A stretch of DNA of 64,000 bases from Anthoceros angustus (Eukaryota > Streptophyta > Anthocerotopsida > Anthocerotales > Anthocerotaceae), in assembly GCA_010909165.1 (NCBI GenBank), contig MU008163.1, positions 1,116,001 through 1,180,000 of the forward strand, given 5' to 3'. The position numbers and the translations under genes were made by a program. Positions 50,906-62,316 of this stretch are shown here, piece after piece. Position 1 is the stretch's first letter; each line of letters starts with the position of its first letter. Below the pieces are notes generated by a model. It did not search any database. It was not told the DNA's origin and worked only from the letters and a program-made list of their open reading frames with translations.

Positions 50906-53884
50906 CTAGCACAAATGTGGAGAAGTTAGCTTGAGTTGCTTCTTATATCTAACGTGAAGCTTCCTTGTACCTATGTGCAAGTGCTCTGCTAACTCCGCTT
51001 GCCCAAATTTCTGTGCAAAACGCCAAGTAACAAGGAACCGCAGATGAGAAGGAGTCTTTTGCGACAAGCATTCGATAAAGCAGCAAAGAGATGTTCGCAG
51101 CCACTTCCCTACCCTGATGAGATAACGAAGGTCAGGCCTTTCATCCGCCATTAGCTGAGCCTCTTGAGGTACACTGAGTGATCCAGTCCGCACAGCCTCA
51201 GCCCATACGTCGTCGTAGGGAGTTAAGTCGCTCGGGGGTTCCTGCAAATTACATAATTTCTGGAGGAGGTACGCTCGAAGTACTTCTGCAGCCCGCTCCA
51301 ACTGGACCCAATGGCTTTTCTGGATTGCAATGCACATGTAAGTTCACCCTCGCTGAGCTGAATTTTCTCGAAAACATGTAGAGAAGAGAATTTACCCCAT
51401 ATCTTTTTGGCCTGATTCCCATGTGATCAGCTACAACTCCTAGCCCTCCGTGCTGGTAAAGAGCACGGACCAGATCACCATGCTGCGCTGATCTCAGCTC
51501 ACTGATAGAAGGGAAGTGTGACCTGTCATTTTGAACAGTTAAAGTCCTGCCAGCATCCATCTGTCTCTGATTGCTACAAGGACACAACATTCACCAACAA
51601 CCATTGGTTTAAGGCAGGGACAAACGCACATACAAGCCTTTCTCCTCCATAAAGACGCGTATCTGCTCTTCAAGTGTGGCCAACAGTTTGCCAGCATTTT
51701 TTTTCTTCATTTGCGTTTTAACCCGCCTATATGGGATAGTCTGTCTGCCTAGTTCCTGAGCAACTACCCTGTAACCACCATGCAAGGCAATCTAGCAGAC
51801 AGCACAAAAGGACTTAGTTATCTTTACCGAGAGAACTGGAGTGAACGTTGCCGATGTCCAATGAACAGAAATTACCGCATGGTGTAGGTCATATCTGCCA
51901 GCATTCTTCAACGTCTTCTCTCGTGGCATTGCAGCTGTCCCAATATCATTCCTTGAGTGACTTACGGGAGTAGGGTTTGATACATCTGTTATCCGAGGTT
52001 TGTCCAACGATGTTCTCCTCGTCACTTCATTGACATAAATGAACTTTCCTGGCTTACAATACGTGGCTTAGGTAAGAGCAGAGATTACACTCAACTAAAA
52101 CAGATTTCAACCCTTTCTTGACATACATGTAGATCATACTTGTCTCGCACATCTGGTTAGCCTACTCAAAAATTCCCTGCCAACAGTATGAGGCAAACCT
52201 GTGGTTGGGTCTGCTTGCTTCACCCAGGAGCTGTTGATGAACCACTCAATCTCAGCATCAAGGTTTCTGATATCATCCCTGCACGTGACACAGCACTAGT
52301 CAATGTCCTGCTTTGACAAGGCTAAACTCCCAGTTTTCCTCCAGCTTCCGCCTGTTTTCACAACGAGTCCAGATGGTGAGGAGAACTTGCCAGAAACCAT
52401 TAGGACGTCGCCGTGCAGGGAGCCGTAAAGCTTGAGCAACAGACAAGAAGCCACCAGCATGCTACGCAACACATTTAGCAGAAGGTTTACTCAAAGAATC
52501 AAAGCTGAAGAGGCTCCAAGCGACATGCATAATACTGTCAGAATAATCAAGTCCAAAAACTCAAAAAGGAGTATACTTTCCTGCAAGCTAGTACAAGCTT
52601 CTCAACATGGGGAGCTAATTGTAGTCTATATAGTACTTACAATAATACTTTCTACAAGATCCTGTCGACCGGCTGCGAGTAACTGCCGGCGTGTTGGCAT
52701 GTATGCACTTTGAGAAAACTGAGTGTTTGGATGCACCCTTCGGAAAACCTGCCAAGAACAGGAACAGAATTGGAACCACTGGACAGATTTACTTCAGAAC
52801 ACTGAACAGAACTGGAACAATGAGACAGTATGACCAAACTTCAGATAACCACCAAACACTCAAATGGCACCTGAGGATCTCTGCTTGAACTGCCTTCTGA
52901 TTGCTCTTGTAGACAATCTGCAACACCATCCACTTGCTGCGAGCAAAATTCCAATATAGATGGACGAAGCTTCCTCAGTGCTTCCGGTCTCCTTGCCAGA
53001 TCCAGAAGACCATCCGGCGGCTCCACCATTCAGTGCAATAGCCAACAGTCTCAGATATTCCACTCCGAAATAACACAGCCTTGTAAACAAAAACAGTCCA
53101 AAAGTGATACTGTTGCAGCTCCAGAGAGAAGAAGAGTGTAACCTACGTTGATATGGAGGTGTTTTGCCTTTTCATCCACGTCCCTTACAAACTCATCCAC
53201 AAGAGGAACAAGGAACTCAATAGGCCTTGGTCTCTCTGTCACGCTTACAAGATGACCGCGCTGCCCACGAACCTCTCTCACGTTGAGGAGGTAACTTTGT
53301 TGGAGATCACCTTCATCATCACAGTCCGCCAGCCTTCTGAGTGCAACAATCTCTTTGACTCTTCCAACAAACTCGGGTTCACTGTCCAGAAAGACGAGCC
53401 AGCCTATAACATCCACAGCTCCTGTAGCCACATCTAGAGCTCTCAACTTGGATGCCTTATCAACACCACTGCCAGCTTTCTCCAATTCCCCTGTTGCAGC
53501 AACCATGTGTAAGAAGGACACCTAAAAACATCCAATAAGACAAAGCCTCGATGATTCTCCTAATGATCTTGAAATGGCAAATCAGATAAACACTCAACCT
53601 GTGTCATTCGGAAATCTAGCTCGCACATAGGACACGGCTAGTAGGAAGCCAAATTTGTGCCGAGAAAGACTTGACGGATCAAATTGCTGCCTCCCCACCA
53701 ACTTTGTCCTCTCTGGAGAACTTGGCCAGCACACGTTATGATGATCCAGTAAGGACACATTCCGAGTTCTCAGGCGAACTGAGGCTTTGACCGTGACACA
53801 GGTTGCACCTGTTCCAGAAGGACTGAAAAATGTCCAACACTGAAAATCACACAGAGACAATGATCTTCCCACATATAACTCCAT
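50906..53884 (-). CDS. FLO6/PTST2-like plastid repeat protein (partial exon model)
   Basis: Minus-strand multi-exon gene. First exon 53,884-53,599, from MELYVGRSLS, Ser/Thr/Arg-rich and poor in acidic residues, suits a chloroplast transit peptide. The next exon, 53,490-53,147, is in phase (GELEKAGSGVDKASKLR..., VREVRGQRGHLVSV). Later exons are clear by motif, with not all borders fixed: MPTRRQLLAAGRQDLVESII (about 52,700-52,640), RRPNGFW (about 52,400), DDIRNLDAEIEWFINSSW (about 52,280-52,210), MPREKTLKNAGRYDLHHAV (about 51,930-51,880), LHGGYRVVAQELG (about 51,790-51,740), FPSISELRSAQHGDLVRALY followed by QHGGLGVVADHMGI (about 51,500-51,410), and KFGQAELAEHLHI (about 51,010-50,960). The repeated MPxxxxLxxAGRxDLxxAI..GGxxxVAxxLG unit is typical of FLO6/PTST2/PTST3, plastid proteins of starch-granule initiation. 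No CBM48 domain is seen at the C-terminus, so this may be a shorter relative. Exons between 53,100 and 52,870 are ambiguous. Confidence 0.6.
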
Positions 53885-54751
53885 CGCACCGAATCCGCCC
53901 GACTGAAAGACTGCATGTCGCAAGAATTTACGGCACAAATGGTATGACGAGATGTAAAACAATCATCCTGACACAGCTAAGCTAAAGTGGTTCCCCTATA
54001 CCGTATCCAAGGTAACGAACTGCTTCCACAACCACTATTTTCACAGGCTCATAGCGAGCTAAAGGACCTAAAGCGGAACACTATAGTCAACAATCAAGCC
54101 TTGAAAATACATGATGAATTATCGTCCTCCATGATACTAGTCTACTCTTGCCCTTCTTTGCAGCAACATGAGCTTTACAGTTGTCTTTGATCACTCCCCT
54201 TCTCTTCCTCCCAAAGCAGAAGAGGTCTTGAAGAAGAAGCAGCGGCGGCCCCTGCAGCTCTAGATTCAGCCTCCATTGCAGTGACCTTCTCATCTGGACA
54301 ACCATCAGATAAATCATCAACCATGTGGAGCCACAGAACAAGTCTACAAAACGACAGCAAACGCACAGGCACGATTCTGGAAAACAGGATCCGAACTCCA
54401 CGGCACACAATGACTTTCACTCTTGAAAGCCACGGACAATTCTGGGCTCACAAAGCTGCAGGGTCAGCGCAGGATGGTAGCGGAAACTGCATAAGTCTAC
54501 AAAGACTCTCCAGTCCATGCAGAGGATTGCAGCTCACAGAAGCCCGTCTTGATCATGAAGAGCTCCATGCTCGCACCTATGGCACCGCCAGCCAGCACCA
54601 GCTTCATGTACCACCGCCCGTGCTGCATTTCGATTCTTGCGACATCGAAGACATTTCCTCTTGGGTAGGGAAAAATTGATTATATGCATAAAGGAGATTG
54701 TTGAGACCTAATCCTCCCTCACCTCGTGAAGGACCCAGCGAAAGAGGTGCA
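53885..54751. other. Divergent intergenic region between the FLO6/PTST2-like and AIMP1-like genes
   Basis: Starts of the two genes face away from each other, 870 bp apart, so a shared promoter region is likely. A minus-strand piece at 54,180-54,310 reads DEKVTAMEAESRAAGAAAAS..., which could be a small upstream exon, but I cannot link it to a start and splice site. Confidence 0.4.
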
Positions 54752-57163
54752 ATGGGGGGGGTGCAGGCGGCGTCTCTCATCTTCTCCATCGTCAAAAGCT
54801 TGGCTGCTGCGCAACCAGTGAGTGATCTGTTGTGGTAACTGGGCAAAGAATCTGTGTTCACAGGCGTTTGATTCGTGGAAGTTCCTGATTGTTGTAAATG
54901 TGCATGCTAATTTCCAGGAGGGGGAACCATTGGCAGCAACATGTAGAGCTGCTGTGAATGCAGCTGGGCCAGCATTCGCTTCGCTGCTTGGAGAGACTCC
55001 GGAGAACCGTGATGAGGTTTGCCTCTTGTCGATCAGAATTTGTTTTTCTGCAGTTTGATGGCCTTAGGTCAAGTTCTGACCGGCCTCATCACTGGGTCAC
55101 TCTCAGATCCAGAGGGTCTTGTCAGATGCCAATGCCTTCTACGTCAAAAAGGATGCCAGTTACTCAAAATTGGAAGTTTTGAATACCTATTTGGCATCGA
55201 AGTCAGTTCTTGTTGGCCTTGGCACGAAAATCACCATTGCTGACATCGCTACATTCGTCGCTGTTCATGATGTAGTGGTATTATTTGCTTTAGGCTCCCC
55301 CTTTGTTCTTTTACACTCCATTTGGAGCTTGTATCCTGCTTGCGTGAGCAAGCAAGTTGCAGAAGGTGTAGGTGTGTGTGAGCAAGCAAGTTGCAGAAGG
55401 TGTTGGTGTACCTGAAGCTCTTCTGCGACTGGCAGGCAGGGTTAGCTGCAACAGAGCAGGAGACGCTTCCCCACTTGTTTCGATGGATTGACTACCTTCA
55501 AGTAAGCCTTCTGAAAATTCGACAACTCTTGATTGGGTGCTGTGAGTAGCCTCGGCCACCGTGACGGCTGAAAACAGATGGGATTCGTTTCTGTGATCTT
55601 AGAACAAGGAGGATGTGAATCAAGTCTATGAGCGCATCCCAGTGCAGAAGGCGAAGTTTGCCCCTCCAGTAAGTTTCCCCTCACTGTCTCACAGCGTTTA
55701 CACTAACGGCAACTGAAGTCGATGCATTCACACCTCCCCTCTCGTGATTTCCGTCCCTGATGCCTTCAGCAGCTCAGCTCATCAGCTCCATCAGCGAAGG
55801 CAGCTAAATCGTCTGTGGAAGTAACCTCAAAGAGGACACCATCAGATCCTGTTGACAAGCCGGAGGTTGCAGCTGACAAGCCTGCCAATCCAGTTGATCA
55901 ACCTCCTGCAACCAAAAAGGTGCTGACTGTGAAGCGGTAAACGTTGTCGGTTACTTTCATTCTCTTTTCCTAGTGCTAAACTTTGTGTTGGTCTAGGTCA
56001 CCACTGGGAAACCTGATGCCAATCCTCCGACACAGGGGAAACAAAGCAATGCAGCGGCAGACGTACGGGTTTGCTAGCCTTCTGTTCTTCGCTGATCGCT
56101 TCAGCTCATTATTGTAAGCTGCCCCCATGAAGTAAGTACTGTGTTGCAGGGTAAAAAAGGCAAGCAAGAAAAGGAGAAGAAGGAAAAGCCCCCGGCCCAA
56201 AAGAAGGAAGTAGACACAGATGTCAGTATCCTCAACATACGAGTAGGGCTCATCAAGAAGGCTTGGAAGCACCCCAATGCAGACGCGTAAGCACCTCTCC
56301 CCTAACTTTCTTCCTTGCATTTTCAAGGGAATCAAGGAGTCATCCCACACGCTGCCACTTCTTACGCAAGGGTATACGCAGGCTTTACGTGGAGGAAATA
56401 GATGTCGGCGAGGTCAAGGTCCGACAGATCGTCTCTGGACTAGCCAAATTTCTGACCCTTGAAGAGATGCAGGTAACACTATCCCACAGACCCAAATTAT
56501 GCTCCTCCCGTCCCTACGATCATGCTTCATGGTCTAACAGACTCTTGTTTACGATCCCTCCTTCAGAATCGAAAAGTCTTGGTTCTTACCAACGTCAAAC
56601 CAGGCAACGTCCGAGACGTCCTGTCCTCCGGCCTGGTGATTCCCCCACCCTCCTGTACACGTCACACACTTCCACATGACCCAGTCGTACAGTACGTCAC
56701 GTCCTACCCAATCTCAGCTCCTGAACCCATCTCTCCTGCAGGTCCTTTGCGCATCAAACGAAGATCACACCAAGGTGGAGCCAGTGGCCCCGCCAGAGGC
56801 AGCACCCATCGGTGAAAGGATCACCATTCAGGGGTAAGCAAAACCTCCCCTTCCTCTCCCAGTCCCAATTTCCCTCTCCCGGCCTGCCCAACATAACCCA
56901 TCCCCAACTGCAGGCACGAAGGACAACCCGAAGACCTGCTAAACCCCAAGAAGAAGCAGTTCGAGAAGATCCAACCGGTGAGTAGACTACAGTAGGGGAA
57001 AAATCCCTCTTCTGCTGTCGTCATCCCACCAACCCCTCACCATCCCTGTCTGTGGCAGGACCTACGGACGGACGGCTCAGGAGTGGCATGCTACCAGGGA
57101 ATCCCGTTCATGACCTCTGCAGGCCCCTGTACGTCCCGCATCCCCAACGCAGGCGTCAAGTGA
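54752..57163 (+). CDS. AIMP1/Arc1p-like tRNA-binding protein (GST-C-like plus EMAPII/OB-fold domain)
   Basis: Fourteen exons: 54,752-54,817; 54,918-55,016; 55,054-55,067; 55,115-55,277; 55,436-55,501; 55,603-55,668; 55,770-55,919; 55,997-56,068; 56,150-56,286; 56,382-56,472; 56,567-56,635; 56,742-56,833; 56,914-56,977; 57,059-57,163. The total is 1,254 nt (417 aa), all GT..AG and in phase. The N-terminal about 160 residues look like the GST-C-like domain of aminoacyl-tRNA synthetase partners (KLEVLNTYLASKSVLVGLG, ITIADIATFVAVHDVV, LPHLFRWIDYLQ). A Lys/Pro/Ala linker follows (GKKGKQEKEKKEKPP). The C-terminal 170 residues are the EMAPII-type tRNA-binding domain: ILNIRVGLIKKAWKHPNADA, LYVEEIDVGE, VRQIVSGLAKF, VKPGNVRDVLSSGLVLCAS, LLNPKKKQFEKIQPDL, GVACYQGIPFMTSAGPCTS. 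In known systems such proteins deliver tRNA to synthetase complexes, chiefly MetRS. Exon 3 is only 14 nt. An alternative acceptor before 55,436 would add KVLVYLKLFCDWQ. Confidence 0.92.
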
Positions 57164-58822
57164 CTCTCCAACGAGCTCCAACAACCCTAGCCGAGCCCGC
57201 AGAGCGGGTCGTGGAGACCGAATCGAATCGGCTCTTCACTCTCGTCGGAGAACCCAGCATGGAGCCCGGGACAGAGATGAAATGAGTAAATGCTTGCTAA
57301 ATCTGGGCCTGGAATGCTCCATGCGGACATCCTTTTTTTCCGCCATGTGGGGCCTGTCCCGCTTCGTCGTCATCCAGCCTCCGGGCAATGCATCGGACGC
57401 TTCTCACTGCAGTCCTCCACGACCCGAGTCGACCTGCTTTCCTGACTTCGCGTCTCCCTTGTCTCGGCTCTCGCCCTGGCCTGCCTGGGCCTGCCTTGAA
57501 GGCACCGCGGACTTTGACGCTGGCCACATCAGTTAACACCCGGTCAAAATTGTGATTGCCGGGTGAATCCGTTGTGGATAATGTGCCCGGCCCGTCATAC
57601 GCCTGTGCCCGTGCGGGCTTTATCTTCTCTGTTCCACCTCTTTGGACTTTCCGGCCCTGAGGGCACTTCCAGCTTTCCCGAGCATGTTTTCTATTTAGAT
57701 TCTACGTCCAACGAGTAAGTTATATCGTGTATGCTTTTCATCCATAATTTGGTCAGCGAATCAGTCACATTTTTCGAAGCCTCAAGCTTTAAATCTCAAT
57801 ACCAATGTTTTTCGTGTAGATATGTCTGTCTAGCATGATGTTCGTATTCTAGCATGATGTTCGTATTCTATCGTAAAAAGTGTTTTATTAATAGAATAAA
57901 TTTTTAAACTTATCCAACAAAAACCATGTCAGGCAGCGCATTCAATTAGAATCTCTCATCATCAAAGAGCTTGTGCAGACTTATGCACCTTTAAACAAAA
58001 ATCATCAGTAAATATTAGATGGGATCCCTATACAAAGCTACATATAAAACAACTCCCATGATAGGAAGTAGAAACAACACTAAGCAATTGTAGAAAAAGT
58101 GAGCTTGTAAGGACCTTTAACCACAAGCGCGTAGTCATTATCCAAGGCCGGATAAAAATGGTGCATTGTGATAGAAGAGGTCAAGTTGGGACACCTCTCC
58201 ACCGTCCCAACTGCAGGGCTTCTCACACATATTTTTAAATGATCACAAAACATCAACCGTTGTGCTGGCACAAGAGGACTAAATCAACATAAGGAAAGAA
58301 AGAAAAGAAGATAAAGTAGTTGAATGGTTCGAGGAAAGGAGCAATTGTGAAGATGATACAAAAGAGCTTGGCATTGTTTTTGAAGGTTAACATGTGAGAA
58401 TCAACTAATAGTACTCATTGGACAACCAATGCTAGCTCCTCGGCATTGGATGTGGACGGGAAAGAGAACTTCATAATGGGGAGGATGCATGTGTTTAGTT
58501 ATATATATCATGTTACATAAGAATTCTTGGAAATCCTCTCATTTTGGTGTTCGTGGGGGCTAGGAGCTGTACAAGTATTGTGCCATTGTTGCCTATTGTC
58601 GAAAGCCAGCATCTGGTTTTCACTACAAACCAACTGTTCAAAATGAAAACAATAATTATCAATAGGCTAGCTGCTGACTGACATTCTCAACTGCAATTGT
58701 CAGTTGCGGTTGCACACCCTGCTACTTAATTGGGGGACAAATCTATGGGACACAAATTCATACACCCTTTATTAAGAGCGGAAGTTCACACACCTGTTCA
58801 CCAAATCCAAACAACCACAAAA
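57164..58822. other. Intergenic, no supported gene
   Basis: 57,164-57,660 is mixed and partly GC-rich. 57,670-58,820 is AT-rich with a direct repeat 'tagcatgatgttcgtattc' at about 57,833 and 57,852. Frames are short and motif-free. Confidence 0.5.
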
Positions 58823-59680
58823 TTACAGACACAGGATAAGCTCCAACTTCCACAGCGTGAAGCTTTAACGCATAGACATTCTGAAGGCATTATGACCAAT
58901 GGATCTGAAATTACCTTGTCTGCAGCTCTTCACATCCTCTTCGGTCAAGGTGCTTCCAGGGAAGCGAACAACGAAAACCATGAAGGCAGCTGGGCAACGG
59001 TTTTATCAGGGGTATCTGCATTCATGAAGTCCAAGCCCACAATAGATAAAAGTGACTTGTTCGACCTAGAAGAAATTGCATAACAGGGTCAATCAGGGGC
59101 TACAAAACTGTGACAGTTCACCCAACGCATCGATTTAGGTGTCCAAAAATCACGGTACAACAGCGGCATCCTGGATTTCAGGGTGAGTTAGCAGGCTTCA
59201 AGTTCCGAAGGCGACACCTGTCCATCCGGAAATTGCAGGAAGAAATTGCGAGTCACTCTACTCCACTATCTTAACTAACCATAGAAGCAGGCAACTCTTG
59301 TAAGCAGAAGGACCGAATCCAAAAACTTGAAAAACTTGAAGAGGCACCTGAAAGCCGCTGTACTTAATAAGCTCGGTCCAGGGGGTCGACTATGAAGAGG
59401 TAGCCATCGTCGTTAAAGTAGCCAAGATCGCCTGTGCCAAGCCATCGATCGTTGTCCAGAACTTCGTTTGTTGCCTTAGGATCATTGTAATAGCCTGCAC
59501 AGAATTTATGTTCCCAACCATCAGTTCAAGAAGACCATCATGGAACTAGTACTGCCCATACTAGTTAGTGTAGCAGACTTTCTCCCTTCTAAGGATGTTG
59601 AGGACTTCACGCCTGCTGGCGAACGAAAGGATCAACTGATACCTTCCATGGTTCCAGGACAACGCAACCACAGCTCTCGG
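58823..59680 (-). pseudogene. Displaced 4CL-like fragment (exons 5 to 2)
   Basis: Nearly identical to 32,070-32,930 (unit A), covering exon 5 (about 59,020-58,918), exon 4, exon 3 and the start of the exon 2 end. Homology begins at 'ttacagacacagg', exactly at the point of the exon 6 deletion in units A and B, and breaks at 'caaccacagctctc' (59,678). Exon 5 has small internal differences (8 bases lost in 'gtctgcagctcttc'). No exon 1, so it is non-functional. Its presence 10 kb away, beyond intact single-copy genes, shows the family also spread by transposition-like or ectopic copying. Confidence 0.85.
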
Positions 59681-61024
59681 ACGAGCCTTCCTCATTTGCA
59701 CCAACAAAACGTACCTGGTGCAAACACAACATGCTGTTAGCGCCCGTGGTGTGGCCTGGTGGGAATGGCATGGAGCCACTGTCCAGGCCGGCGTGGACTT
59801 CTTCACTCTTAGATGGTGAATCCGCTGGATCGCCAGCTCGAAATCCTAAAAGCCAACAACATGTTCTTGCAGCTTGCTCCTACAAACCAGGTTTTTGGCC
59901 AACTGCTTGTTCACAGCATTACAGTGATCTGTCTTGGCCTTCACACTTTGGCGGACCAGCTCCATGGTGCTCCGTTGAGTTTCTGAGTCCAACCCACCGC
60001 CATTGAGCACAAGGTCTGCTAGCTAGACCTTTGTCAAGTCCAGATCCTTCAAGGCATCCTCTTCTGCCTTAGCCAGCTTTACTCCTCATCCGTGCACGTC
60101 TCCAAGTCCTTCTTCACACGAAGTACAGCAGCCAAACTCAGCTCCATTCGAGCCCAGGGCTGCAGGTCACTTCTCTCATGCCCAAATATCTTACCTTTCA
60201 ATGGACGTATGGGTGCAAGCATGGTTTGGTGCTCATTTTAGTTAGCAACGAGTGAAACGCTCTTATTTTGTCCTCATGCAATGTCTACAATTATAAAAAA
60301 ATCATTTCTTTTCCAACTTGTCTGATTTTTTTTACAGGTTATAGTACTATCTATTTTTATCTAGGATTAAATTTTAATAAATAATAATATATTAAAACAT
60401 CCTAAAAAAATTCAACTTGAAAAAGGACAGTGTCCCTACATAGTTGGCCTTTTACCGCTCCATTTCATGAACCGTGGCCTGGGAACGGGCCCGCCCACGT
60501 GGCTTTGAAATGCTGTGAGTGTAGAAATCCTTCCCGGATTTATGGTCAACATAGAATATCATTTTTAGGGTGCAGGCGGGACTGGGGTACGTGCATACCG
60601 CCCATTGCCAAATGACCTAGGTACTCTAGAACTCAACTCGAACTCTGTAGGCTAGGCAACAATCATGACAGGGTCCAGGTCTACTAGTGCAGGACGTGGT
60701 GGAAGGAGCGGATGAGGTTCGAATAGCGCTACAAGTTGCAAGTTTGCCCGGGGCGCAGGGTTGGTGGATAAGGCAGGGGCGGTTGAGGTGCTGGTTCAAA
60801 TATGGTGGATAGGGCGGTGGCGTTGGAGGTGCTGGCTTCAAAAACAATGTTGTTTTTTGGACGGTGCTATGGCTCGGTCACCTTCCATCAGCAGTCGATG
60901 GGCGTGACTAAACGTCACCGGCGCAAGCGGCGGTGCACTTCGTGAAGGTGCTTCACGTGACGCTGGTGTCCAGGGTGTGGGAGGAAGAAGGGTAGAGAGG
61001 AATCTTGGAGGTGGACAGGTGTAG
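59681..61024. other. Spacer, probable transposon debris
   Basis: 59,690-60,180 has readable but broken minus-strand pieces without a motif I can name. 60,290-60,420 is AT-rich. 60,640-60,840 is G-rich. No gene supported. Confidence 0.35.
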
Positions 61025-61723
61025 ATGTTAAACGAGGAGACACGTCCTCTAGAAGCGCCAAGGAGAGTAGGAGAGGATGCTCCTTCTGGGAGAGTTGAAG
61101 GAGAGGGCGTCAAAACATCAACAGTCCATGTGCAAAAGCATAGAGAGCGGCAGCGGGCTCTTGCAGCCGGTTCTGGTATTAGGGAATGCTCGGTACGTTG
61201 CAAGCAAGAAGTGGCTCATACATTAGCCAATCAGTTTTTATGCCTTCCTAGTGCATACAAAGCAGAATGTCGTAGAGACATTTTGGAGGTGTTTAGTCAC
61301 CTACCACTTCTCAAGTTGTATAGGCCAGGAGCTACAAAGGATGCAAAAGAGATCCAACTGGGAGCATTGCTGTTGAAAAATGTGCGTGAGGCTTGCACAA
61401 ACTTGAAGGCAGTTCAAGTTGGTGACCATTTGCGAGCAAGGAACACTCTGTCCAACGTCATTTTATCTCAAGATATCCAAGACAACCACCTTGTTGCTAC
61501 GCTTTCGCAGCACATTGGAGTGAGCAGGAGGCAGATCCATCGAGCCCTAAGCACAAGGCAGGGAGGGCATGTCTCTGTGAGAGATCCTAGTTGGGTGATG
61601 GAAGGAGATCAAGATCTGACATCCTTTTGCCGCATGTCAAATCCACCATTATCCACTTTTGGGAATCAGCTTCTCGTCCTTCGTCCAACATACCAAGCGG
61701 TTGCGAATAGCACCGAAATTTAA
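61025..61723 (+). CDS. Uncharacterised basic protein, probably N-terminal part of a transposon gene
   Basis: An intact 232-codon frame. The first about 60 residues are Arg/Glu-rich and hydrophilic. Residues 60-160 look folded: ECSVRCKQEVAHTLANQFL, RRDILEVFSHLPLLKLY, and a likely helix-turn-helix LSQHIGVSRRQIHRALS (about residues 160-176), which would suit DNA binding. No hit to a family comes to mind. It lies 600 bp upstream of a decayed transposase-like region on the same strand with 65-bp tandem repeats between them, so it is probably the first part of the same mobile gene. Confidence 0.45.
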   Translation: MLNEETRPLEAPRRVGEDAPSGRVEGEGVKTSTVHVQKHRERQRALAAGSGIRECSVRCKQEVAHTLANQFLCLPSAYKAECRRDILEVFSHLPLLKLYRPGATKDAKEIQLGALLLKNVREACTNLKAVQVGDHLRARNTLSNVILSQDIQDNHLVATLSQHIGVSRRQIHRALSTRQGGHVSVRDPSWVMEGDQDLTSFCRMSNPPLSTFGNQLLVLRPTYQAVANSTEI

Positions 61724-61809
61724 ACTTTCATCAAACATATCACGCACTTTCTACACATGTCACAAGTACGTGTGGAGACCTGCAATTGGTTCTTCCCTTT
61801 TATAGTAAA

Positions 61810-62007
61810 GTGGAAGTTTGGCTTGCTGGGTTTCAAGTTTGGTGTGAAGCTGTTGTTGTTCTCAGGTACGTAATGTGGAAGTCTGACTTGCTGAGTTTCA
61901 AGTGTTGTCTATAAGCTATTGTTGTTCTCAAGTACATAATGTGGAAGTCTGGCTTGCTAGGTTTTGAGTTTTGTGTGAAGGTTGTTGCTGTTCTCAAGGA
62001 CGTGTCT
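61810..62007 (+). repeat. 65-66-bp tandem repeat, 3 copies
   Basis: Units begin 'tggaagt.tg.cttgctg' at 61,811, 61,876 and 61,942, each ending 'ttgttgttctcaagtacgta'-like. Copies are about 80% alike. It lies in an intron-like stretch between the two coding parts of the transposon gene. Confidence 0.75.
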
Positions 62008-62316
62008 TGGGTGTTTCTGATGTGTTTGTGTTTCCCTCCTCATAGAACCGTAGGGTGACTTCTTGTTGGGCACCTCAGGCGGTAACCCTGCTATACTGCC
62101 AAACAGAGACAGTTGGAACTGGGTATGTTACATGTTAGTGCTATTGTTGTGCTTCGTGTTTACGTCACCTAGTCACTTGGATTGCATGTTTGACCCCATT
62201 GTTACATGCACACATATGATCTGGCGAGTCCATGTGGCCTCCATTGGTGGGTGCTATTTGCTTTCACCAGCAAGGTTTCTTAGGCTGATTAGTCCATGCT
62301 TCTGTGGCATGTGCAG

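Noticed and set aside
53051-53521. Reading 53,521-53,051 as one exon beginning MSFLHMVAATG
   Set aside because: It does not match the phase of the preceding exon. The acceptor at 53,491 (GELEKAGSG) does, and a donor at 53,146 (gtaggt) cuts it before the hydrophobic tail.
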